Source of the DNA: JAFMIT01 sp049421205
GTDB taxonomy: Bacteria; Actinomycetota; Actinomycetes; S36-B12; UBA5976
Length of the DNA stretch: 64,000 nt
Reading direction: 5' to 3'
Assembly (NCBI GenBank): GCA_049421205.1
Contig: JBMSMQ010000002.1
Coordinates: 62,001 to 126,000 of the forward strand
A model generated the notes under the pieces. It did not search any database. It had not been told where the DNA came from and worked only from the letters and a program-made list of their open reading frames with translations. Numbering within the stretch: position 1 is the stretch's first letter; each line of letters opens with the position of its first letter. Below, piece after piece: positions 16,820 through 23,928 of this stretch. Position numbers and translations under genes: made by a program.

Positions 16820-18287
16820 AGCAATCGTTATAGGTTCTGGTGTTGGAGGTCTATCAGTAGCACTTCGACTTCGTAATCTTGGCTATGACGTTGAGGTTGT
16901 AGAAAAATCTGAAAGCTATGGTGGAAAGTTACGGCAGTTCGAAAAAGATGGATTTAAATTTGATCTTGGACCAAACCTCTTCACCTTACCTGCGGTCTAT
17001 CGAGATTTGTTTCTCAAGACAGGCAAAGCCCTTGAAGATGAAATTGACTTGATTGCTCTGGATACAGCATTCAGATATCAATTCTCGGATGGCTCAACGC
17101 TGAAACTGCCAGGAAACTCACCTAAGAGAATCAGTAACGCCATATCTGAACAAATCTCACCTCGCGCAGGAGAAGAGTGGCTTCAGTTCATCACCCGTGC
17201 CGGTGACATGTGGCAGATCACACGAAGCCGTGTTCTTGAGCAACCCGTTACAACGCTTCGGGATTTTGGGAAAATCACACTTCGCGATATTCAAACAATC
17301 GCCCCGTGGAAAAGCCTTCGAAAATTAGCTCGTTCATATTTCACTGACCCTCGTCTTATTCATCTTGTCGACAGATATGCAACATATACCGGAAGTGACT
17401 CCAGGAGACTACCTGCAGCATTTGCAACAATCCCTTATGTCGAACAGGAATTTGGAGCCTTTCATATAAAGGGTGGGATAACTGCACTTGCAGATGCACT
17501 TCATAAACGCTGCATTGAACGAGGTATAGCATTTCACTTTGAAACTGAAGTTTTTCAACTTGCAATATCTGCTGGCAAGGCCACAGGGGTTGAAACTTCA
17601 TCTGGATTTCTACCTGCGGATTTGGTAATCGTCAATGCGGATGCACGAGTTTTTTACGAAAAATTGATTCGGCCCGAAACAAAAAAAGAGAGGTTGAAAC
17701 AACAGACGCCTTCCCTGAGTGGATTTATTCTCTGCCTTGCTGTGGATGGAATCACTCCAGATTTGGAACATCACAATGTGTGGCTCACGGATAACTACGA
17801 TAAAGAGTTTGATGAAATATTTAAATCTCCAATACCTCTCACAGATCCCACGATTTACGCCTGCGTTCCACGGGATGACACAATGTCCCCAGAAGGTTCT
17901 GAGGCCTGGTTCATTTTGATTAACGCACCAGTACATAACCCTGAAAGCAGCGTGGACTGGGATGAAGCAGGACTTCCGGATTCATATGCTGATTTCGTTT
18001 TGGATCTACTTGCAAAACGGGGAACTGACATTCGCAATCGCGTTCGCTGGCGAGAAATCATTACACCCGCAGATATGGAAAGAGATGTTAGTGCCCCAGG
18101 AGGTGCCATCTATTCAACTGCATCTCACGGAATGATGACGACCTTTCGTCGTACGAAAAATACAACACCATTCCCGAATGTCTATTTGGTTGGAGGCTCC
18201 ACCCATCCCGGTGGTGGACTTCCGCTAGTGGCAATGAGTGCAGATATAGTTGCAAACCTTATAAAGTCTGAGCATCAGAGTAATTGA
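16812..18287 (+). CDS. crtD: Carotenoid desaturase, CrtD-like (CrtI family)
   Basis: FAD-dependent desaturase, 491 residues. It starts with the dinucleotide-binding motif VIGSGVGGLSVALRL, then EKSESYGGKLR, and ends with the family motif VYLVGGSTHPGGGLPLV near residue 457. It is the second CrtI-type protein of the cluster. Because a fuller phytoene desaturase (crtI) lies next to crtE and crtB, and this one follows cruF, it is best read as the 3,4-desaturase of 1-hydroxycarotenoids (CrtD). It overlaps cruG by 8 bases. Its 3' end overlaps the convergent CDP-alcohol transferase gene by 13 bases. Confidence 0.82.
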   Translation: MAKAIVIGSGVGGLSVALRLRNLGYDVEVVEKSESYGGKLRQFEKDGFKFDLGPNLFTLPAVYRDLFLKTGKALEDEIDLIALDTAFRYQFSDGSTLKLPGNSPKRISNAISEQISPRAGEEWLQFITRAGDMWQITRSRVLEQPVTTLRDFGKITLRDIQTIAPWKSLRKLARSYFTDPRLIHLVDRYATYTGSDSRRLPAAFATIPYVEQEFGAFHIKGGITALADALHKRCIERGIAFHFETEVFQLAISAGKATGVETSSGFLPADLVIVNADARVFYEKLIRPETKKERLKQQTPSLSGFILCLAVDGITPDLEHHNVWLTDNYDKEFDEIFKSPIPLTDPTIYACVPRDDTMSPEGSEAWFILINAPVHNPESSVDWDEAGLPDSYADFVLDLLAKRGTDIRNRVRWREIITPADMERDVSAPGGAIYSTASHGMMTTFRRTKNTTPFPNVYLVGGSTHPGGGLPLVAMSADIVANLIKSEHQSN

Positions 18288-18976
18288 CTTTTTGCATCCT
18301 GAAATTGTTGATACAGTCCAGTTGCACTCAGAATCATGACAATTGCACTCATTCCATACAGCAGTAGCGAATCAACAGTTGGAAGTAGAAAAGCTGAAAC
18401 AACAAAAAAGGTAATGACAAGTACTCGTGTCGGCCTTTCCCAGACAGTAACTTTTACTTTCACTATCGCTCTACTTCTTGCATATTCAAGCAACAAAGTT
18501 GCTGTGAGACTCAACAGTAAAGCAGTGGTGATCCATAAGGAATATCCCTCGTCATAGAGCACCCAACTGATTCCAATATAGAGAAATGATTCTTGAATAC
18601 GATCATTGACGCTATCGAGGACTGCGCCGAATTTACTGGCTCTTCTTTGCAGTATTGCTAAGGCTCCATCTACCCCATCTAAAAGTAAGCCTATAAATCC
18701 CACTAGAGCGAGTGCTAACAAATTCTTGTTTATGAGGAAATATCCTGAACTCACGATAAATGTGATGCCGCTCAACAGCGTGAAGCTATTTGGAGTTAGA
18801 CGAAGTCGATTGAGCAGTCGCGACACGAAAAATATGCAAGTAAGGTAGCCTCGAATCCAGACATTCGACGTCGGATTCACCCCGGAATGGAGTTCCTGCC
18901 ACGATTCCAGATACTCCTGTTTTTCGGCACTCATATGATTGAGTGTATTGGGTGCCAAAATGCTTTGCTGCCTCAT
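18275..18976 (-). CDS. CDP-alcohol phosphatidyltransferase family protein
   Basis: Membrane enzyme of phospholipid headgroup transfer, 233 residues and about six helices. The catalytic motif reads DGALAI-x8-G-x3-D-x3-D near residue 99, so three of the four motif Asp/Gly blocks are intact but the conserved Arg of DGxxAR is Ile. The acceptor alcohol (inositol, glycerol phosphate or other) cannot be told. It sits reversed between the two carotenoid blocks. ATG at 18976 leaves only 18 bp to the divergent crtE; an internal ATG at 18934 (219 residues) would leave 60 bp and is a real alternative. Neither has a good ribosome site. Confidence 0.8.
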   Translation of the reverse strand: MRQQSILAPNTLNHMSAEKQEYLESWQELHSGVNPTSNVWIRGYLTCIFFVSRLLNRLRLTPNSFTLLSGITFIVSSGYFLINKNLLALALVGFIGLLLDGVDGALAILQRRASKFGAVLDSVNDRIQESFLYIGISWVLYDEGYSLWITTALLLSLTATLLLEYARSRAIVKVKVTVWERPTRVLVITFFVVSAFLLPTVDSLLLYGMSAIVMILSATGLYQQFQDAKSQLL

Positions 18977-18982
18977 TCACGA

Positions 18983-18997
18983 TAATTTGACCCTATG
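18983..18997 (+). promoter_or_regulatory. Possible leaderless promoter -10 of crtE
   Basis: TAATTT (18983-18988) fits the actinobacterial -10 pattern TANNNT and ends 6 bases before the crtE ATG, and there is no ribosome site. This is the spacing expected of leaderless transcripts, which are common in Actinobacteria. No clear -35 is seen. The same arrangement precedes the ybaK-like gene at 13750-13755. Confidence 0.45.
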
Positions 18998-20041
18998 ACC
19001 TCACCCCTTGAAAGTGTGCGACTCGACATAAATCGTGAGATTGAGATTATGCTTGAACAACAACGGCCGCTACTTCTCGAGATAAGTCCAGCACTTGGCC
19101 CAATGTTCTCTCAAGTGGAAAATCTACTTCAAGGTGGCAAGCGGCTCAGACCACTGTTTGGCTACTGCGGTATGAGAGTTGCCGGCGGTGAATGGAGCGT
19201 CTTGAATGCCAAAGCACTGACTTCACTTGAATTCTTACAAGCCTGTGCACTTATTCATGACGATGTGATGGACGATTCCAAGATGCGAAGAGGAAATCTG
19301 GCAGTTCACGAATACTTCAAGGAAATGCATTCAACGCAATCTTTACGGGGTAATGCATACTTGTATGGGATTGGTTCAGCTATTTTGCTCGGTGATTTGT
19401 GTCTCTCCTGGGCTGATGAGTTACTTATGAAAGCCACGGATTTTTCGAGTGACGTAAAGGAACTTTGGGATATCACACGCACTGAACTTATGGCAGGACA
19501 ATATCTAGATTTGTTCGCTCAAAGTTCGTTAGAACCGGATACCGCGCTAATTGATTCTGTCATTACATACAAGTCAGCCAAATATTCTGTTGAACGTCCT
19601 ATGCATCTAGGAGCTGCGCTTGTTCGTCGCGATCTGATGCTCGAGCAAACCTTAAGTGCGTACGCAATTCCTCTTGGAAAGGCCTTCCAGCTTCGAGATG
19701 ATGTTTTGGGTGTATTTGGCGATGAAATCGAAACTGGGAAACCATCAGGCGATGACATACGTGAGGGCAAATACACAATGTTGATTTCGCTCGCATTGGC
19801 CAATTCCAGTGAAACTGAGTCTGAAAAACTTAAATCACTACTTGGTAAGCAGGCACTCACTGAGTCTGATATTGCGGTCGCACGAGAATTACTTCAACAA
19901 CGTGCACTTCCAGAAGTTGAAGCACACGTCGAAAAACTCACGATAGAGGCTCAAAACATTGTTGATACACTTGAAACAGATACTGAAACAAAAGAACTCA
20001 TGGGGCAACTCATCGTTATGGCTACCGCCAGAAAGCAGTGA
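18995..20041 (+). CDS. crtE: Geranylgeranyl diphosphate synthase (polyprenyl synthetase)
   Basis: Trans-isoprenyl diphosphate synthase, 348 residues, that supplies the C20 precursor for phytoene. The first aspartate-rich motif is HDDVMDDSKMRRG near residue 88 and the second is FQLRDDVLGVFGD near residue 231, with the GGKRLRP start motif near residue 48. The aromatic/alanine pattern before the first Asp-rich motif fits a medium-chain product, but chain length is inferred from the crt neighbours. Three bases separate it from crtI. The paired GT-C mannosyltransferase two genes on recalls the idsA2-mptA pair of mycobacteria. Confidence 0.92.
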   Translation: MTSPLESVRLDINREIEIMLEQQRPLLLEISPALGPMFSQVENLLQGGKRLRPLFGYCGMRVAGGEWSVLNAKALTSLEFLQACALIHDDVMDDSKMRRGNLAVHEYFKEMHSTQSLRGNAYLYGIGSAILLGDLCLSWADELLMKATDFSSDVKELWDITRTELMAGQYLDLFAQSSLEPDTALIDSVITYKSAKYSVERPMHLGAALVRRDLMLEQTLSAYAIPLGKAFQLRDDVLGVFGDEIETGKPSGDDIREGKYTMLISLALANSSETESEKLKSLLGKQALTESDIAVARELLQQRALPEVEAHVEKLTIEAQNIVDTLETDTETKELMGQLIVMATARKQ

Positions 20042-20044
20042 AGT

Positions 20045-21544
20045 ATGCGAACTATCAAGAAGAACGCGGAGAAAGTCGTCGTCGTAGGTGCCGGACTTGC
20101 AGGGCTCTCGGCAGCAATGAGGCTCCGGGGTAAAGGGCTTGATGTCACTGTTCTTGAACGTGAATCCGTTGCAGGCGGCCGTGCTGGACTTATCGAAGAT
20201 CAGGGATTCAAGTTTGATACGGGACCGACGGTTCTGACGATGCCAGATTTGATTGCTGATGCCTTTGATTGCCTTGGCGAGAATATGGCGGATTGGTTGA
20301 CCCTCAAAGAGGTTAGCCCGCTTTATCGAACGTTTTTCCCAGATGGATCACAACTTGATGTTCACTCCGACACTGAAAAAATGGCAGCAGAAATTGAAAA
20401 TGTCATTTCACGAGCTGAAGCTGATGGATATCGACGTTACGTTGACTTTGTAGCAGAACTCTACCGACTAGAAATTCGTGACTTTATTGACAGAAACATT
20501 GATACGCCAATCGATTTATTAAATCCAAACTTCATTCGACTTCTCTCAATTGGAGGCTTTCGTAGGCTTGCGCCAAAAGTTTCCGAATACTTGAAGGATC
20601 CGCGAACTCAACGAATTTATTCATTCCAGGCTATGTATGCCGGGTTATCACCGTATGAAGCACTGGCCATATATGCAGTCATCGCATATATGGACTCTGT
20701 TGCCGGAGTTTATTTTCCTGAAGGTGGCATGCATGCAGTACCGAGGGCGATGGCGGCAGCGCTAGAAAAGCATGGTGTGAAAATCCACTACAACACTGAA
20801 GTAAGTCATATTGAACATAACGGCAGTGAAGCGAAGGCTGCGATAACGTCAACAGGAGAACGTTACGAGGCTGATGCATTTGTATTGAATCCCGATTTGC
20901 CTGTGGCCTATCGAGATTTACTAGGAATTGAACCCTGGCAAGTGAAGCGACTCAAGTACTCACCTTCATGCTTTTTGATGTTGCTTGGTAGCAATCAACA
21001 CTATAGTCAAATTGCTCATCACAATATTCATTTTGGTAAGAGTTGGTCCGGTGTATTCGATGACCTCATCAAGAAAAAGACGCTTATGACCGATCCATCA
21101 ATTCTTGTTACAAATCCAACCCGATCAGATCCCTCTCTCGCTCCATCCGGCAAGGACATTTATTACATACTTTTCCCAACCCCAAATCTTGACAGCGACA
21201 TAGACTGGAAATCAGAAACAAGCCGGTACAGAGATGAAGTGCTTAAAACTCTTGAAGAACGCGGCTACAAGAATTTAACAGACAGTATTGAGATTGAACA
21301 TATCACTACCCCACTCGAGTGGGAGCAGAGAGGAATGGAGCGAGGAGCACCGTTTGCTGCTGCTCACACATTCTTACAAACTGGTCCATTTAGACCGGGC
21401 AATCTGTGGGGTGAGAATGTTGTCTTCACGGGATCTGGAACACAACCTGGAGTTGGAGTCCCGATGGTTCTCATATCAGGACGCTTGGCTGCTGAGCGAA
21501 TCCTTGGAAAAGACGCAACGTATGTATCGCGTGCTTGGCGCTAA
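20045..21544 (+). CDS. crtI: Phytoene desaturase
   Basis: FAD-dependent desaturase of phytoene, 499 residues, near the family norm. The N-terminal FAD motif is VVVVGAGLAGLSAAMRLR, followed by ERESVAGGRAG and KFDTGPTVLTMP, all classical CrtI. The C-terminal signature is VVFTGSGTQPGVGVPMVL near residue 459. It probably makes lycopene or an analogue; the number of steps cannot be read from sequence. It overlaps the next gene by 23 bases within a crtE-crtI-GT-C-crtB operon. Confidence 0.95.
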   Translation: MRTIKKNAEKVVVVGAGLAGLSAAMRLRGKGLDVTVLERESVAGGRAGLIEDQGFKFDTGPTVLTMPDLIADAFDCLGENMADWLTLKEVSPLYRTFFPDGSQLDVHSDTEKMAAEIENVISRAEADGYRRYVDFVAELYRLEIRDFIDRNIDTPIDLLNPNFIRLLSIGGFRRLAPKVSEYLKDPRTQRIYSFQAMYAGLSPYEALAIYAVIAYMDSVAGVYFPEGGMHAVPRAMAAALEKHGVKIHYNTEVSHIEHNGSEAKAAITSTGERYEADAFVLNPDLPVAYRDLLGIEPWQVKRLKYSPSCFLMLLGSNQHYSQIAHHNIHFGKSWSGVFDDLIKKKTLMTDPSILVTNPTRSDPSLAPSGKDIYYILFPTPNLDSDIDWKSETSRYRDEVLKTLEERGYKNLTDSIEIEHITTPLEWEQRGMERGAPFAAAHTFLQTGPFRPGNLWGENVVFTGSGTQPGVGVPMVLISGRLAAERILGKDATYVSRAWR

Positions 21545-22979
21545 TCCGCATATCAAGCACTATGCATATACACTTCTAGGTGCAATTCTTCTCGGTTACG
21601 CAGCTCTCGCCTTGGGTTGGTTACCTCCGCTTTTTGATACATCAGTCAATACTCTTTTGAACTTTGCACGAGGAACTGACGTGGGGATACTTCTGGGAAG
21701 AATTGCTATTGTAATTGCGACAGGAATCATCATAAGCCAATGGCTTGTCTTGGGCTCAAACATTCGCAAAGGAATCGACAATTCACATCTGCAATGGCGA
21801 CTTTTCTGGATATGGACTCTGCCACTTGTCTTTGCACCAGCGATTTTTTCAAGAGATGTGTATTCTTATATAGCCCAGGGAAGACTGGTTCTCGCAGGGC
21901 TTAACCCCTATGTTGATGGGGTATCGGTAGTGCCAGGGTGGTTTCACCTTGGTGTTGATCCTTTATGGGCAACCACACCAACTCCATACGGTCAACTTTG
22001 GGTTTTGATTGAAGCAGGTGTTACTTCACTTACACCAGACTCTCCTTACTGGTCGATGGTTCTCTTCCGAGTACTTTCAATCCTTGCAGTGGTTTCGATG
22101 GCGATAGGTATTTTGAAATTAGCGCATCACTTTCAGGTATCGTCATCACTTGCACTTTGGTTATCACTCACAAATCCTCTTACTCTTTTTCATCTCATTG
22201 GCGCAGCTCATAATGACAGCTTTATGCTTGCTTTACTTATCTGGGCTTTTTACTTTTCTACAAAATCTAACCGAAGTTTTGCCGTACTTCTCGTTATCTG
22301 TGCGGGACTTATCAAGCCAATTGCATTACTTGCTTTGGTTGTTGTTGTGCTCGGGCCAGACTTATCACTGAAGCAGAAATTCACTCGTTGGTTGTTAGCC
22401 ATAAGCGCGGCTATCGCTTTGCTTAGTTTCATTGGGGTCGCCTCATCATTTGGTCTCGAATGGATTCGAGCCCTCTCGGCGCCTGGAGAAGTGCTGACGC
22501 TCCTCTCTCCTAGTAGCACATTTGGATACCTACTTGGACTTCTCACTGAAACATTCTCAATAGCAAGCATTGACGTTGTACTCTCAATCGTTCGAATTGC
22601 TATTTTTGGAGCAGCACTTGTTGGTATAGCTATTTACCTCGTCCAAACTCGTGCCCAAAATATCGTACGGGTGGGCGCATATACCTTTGCCATCGTGGTG
22701 ATTGCATCCCCAGTACTTCAACCTTGGTATGTTTTGTGGGTATTACTATTGATTTCCCCGATTGGAATAAGGAGTGTCTTGCATCTCAGACTTGCGGTGT
22801 TTACCACGATTTTTCTCGTGGCGTATTCAACTATCGAAGTCGAGGTTGCTCGTGATTTCAACTTAAGTTTTGGAGATTTTGTCTCTGTACTAGCAGTTTT
22901 CCTGGTAATGCTTCTTACCTTCATTACAAGTAAGCGAGTTCGAGATCTCGTTTCAGATATTGGTGCAGGTGACCGATGA
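21522..22979 (+). CDS. GT-C polyprenol-phosphate-mannose mannosyltransferase (MptA/MptB-like)
   Basis: Integral membrane glycosyltransferase, 485 residues and about 12 helices. The first large loop carries FSRDVYSYIAQGRLV near residue 110, with the catalytic Asp typical of MptA/MptB mannosyltransferases of lipomannan synthesis, then the TPTPYGQLW segment near residue 149 and NPLTLFHLIGAAHND near residue 220. The ATG at 21522 lies inside the end of crtI; a much longer reading to 21288 would overlap crtI heavily and has no family match. The acceptor is unknown. It is embedded between crtI and crtB and overlaps crtB by ATGA. Confidence 0.82.
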   Translation: MYRVLGANPHIKHYAYTLLGAILLGYAALALGWLPPLFDTSVNTLLNFARGTDVGILLGRIAIVIATGIIISQWLVLGSNIRKGIDNSHLQWRLFWIWTLPLVFAPAIFSRDVYSYIAQGRLVLAGLNPYVDGVSVVPGWFHLGVDPLWATTPTPYGQLWVLIEAGVTSLTPDSPYWSMVLFRVLSILAVVSMAIGILKLAHHFQVSSSLALWLSLTNPLTLFHLIGAAHNDSFMLALLIWAFYFSTKSNRSFAVLLVICAGLIKPIALLALVVVVLGPDLSLKQKFTRWLLAISAAIALLSFIGVASSFGLEWIRALSAPGEVLTLLSPSSTFGYLLGLLTETFSIASIDVVLSIVRIAIFGAALVGIAIYLVQTRAQNIVRVGAYTFAIVVIASPVLQPWYVLWVLLLISPIGIRSVLHLRLAVFTTIFLVAYSTIEVEVARDFNLSFGDFVSVLAVFLVMLLTFITSKRVRDLVSDIGAGDR

Positions 22980-23878
22980 GCAGATCCGAACTAAAAGCGG
23001 CTGGAATTTATGACCCAGATCTTCAAAAATCGTATGAACTGTGCAAGAAACTCAACCGTCAACACGGGAAAACCTACTACCTAGCAACGCTCCTCTTGCC
23101 CCCTGCAAAGAGACCGTATGTGCACGCTTTGTATGGATTTGCACGTTATGCGGACGAGATAGTTGACAACCTTGCTTCGACTTTATCTCCAGAAGAGAAA
23201 GCCACATGGCTCGACGAATGGAGCGCCCAGTTCTTTCGAGAACTTGAAACAGGTCAGTCTTCCGATCCAATTACGCGAGCGACCATAGACACCATCAATC
23301 GCTGGAATATCCCAATTGAACACTTTCACGCCTTCATACACTCAATGAAAATGGATTTGACTATTACTCGCTACAACACTTATGAGGATTTGTATGAGTA
23401 CGTCTACGGTTCGGCTGCAGTGATTGGCCTACAAATGGTGCCGATTCTTGAGCCAAGAGATCAACGAGCCTACGACTATGCCCAACAACTCGGTATTGCC
23501 TTTCAATTAGCAAACTTCATCCGAGATGTCGGTGAAGACCTAGAACGAGGTCGTGTTTATTTACCAATGGAAGAACTTAAACACTTCGGAGTTACAGAAG
23601 AAATGCTTGCTAATCGAAAAGTAACCCCCGAGATAAAAGCAGCGCTCGCCTTTCAGATAGCCAGAGTGAAAAGACTTGAACAGGAATCGCGAGCAGGAAT
23701 AGCACTTTTGCACCCAACGAGTCGGCCTTGCATTGAAGCAGCACGAATCTTGTATTGCGCAATTGTGGACGAGGTAAGCCGAAATGACTTTGACGTATTT
23801 ACTAAGCGTGCAAAGGTTTCTCTTTCCAAGAGACTCAGAGTTGCGTTTCGCGCCCGGCTTCAACTTCAGAGGGCATAA
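22976..23878 (+). CDS. crtB: Phytoene synthase
   Basis: Head-to-head condensation of two GGPP to phytoene, 300 residues, the normal family length. The two Asp-rich motifs are present: YGFARYADEIVDN near residue 53 and LANFIRDVGEDLERGR near residue 177. The N-terminal SFYLATLLLP-type segment appears as KTYYLATLLLPPAKR. It is the last gene of the crtE operon, with ATG overlapping the preceding stop by ATGA, and is followed by a strong hairpin terminator. Confidence 0.95.
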   Translation: MSRSELKAAGIYDPDLQKSYELCKKLNRQHGKTYYLATLLLPPAKRPYVHALYGFARYADEIVDNLASTLSPEEKATWLDEWSAQFFRELETGQSSDPITRATIDTINRWNIPIEHFHAFIHSMKMDLTITRYNTYEDLYEYVYGSAAVIGLQMVPILEPRDQRAYDYAQQLGIAFQLANFIRDVGEDLERGRVYLPMEELKHFGVTEEMLANRKVTPEIKAALAFQIARVKRLEQESRAGIALLHPTSRPCIEAARILYCAIVDEVSRNDFDVFTKRAKVSLSKRLRVAFRARLQLQRA

Positions 23879-23885
23879 AAACGTT

Positions 23886-23915
23886 GAAGGGGTGAAGCAA
23901 CTGCTTCACCCCTTC
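23886..23915. terminator. Bidirectional terminator between crtB and nrdJ
   Basis: A perfect 13-bp stem (GAAGGGGTGAAGC with its complement, loop AACT) lies 7 bases after the crtB stop and 13 bases before the end of convergent nrdJ. On the minus strand it is followed by AACGTTTTTAT, giving a fair T run for nrdJ. On the plus strand the T run is weak. Confidence 0.85.
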
Positions 23916-23928
23916 GCTCGTTGAGTTA

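Noticed and set aside
21288..21521. Long N-terminal extension of the GT-C mannosyltransferase
   Set aside because: It lies wholly within crtI in another frame, is not membrane-like and has no family match; the ATG at 21522 is adequate.
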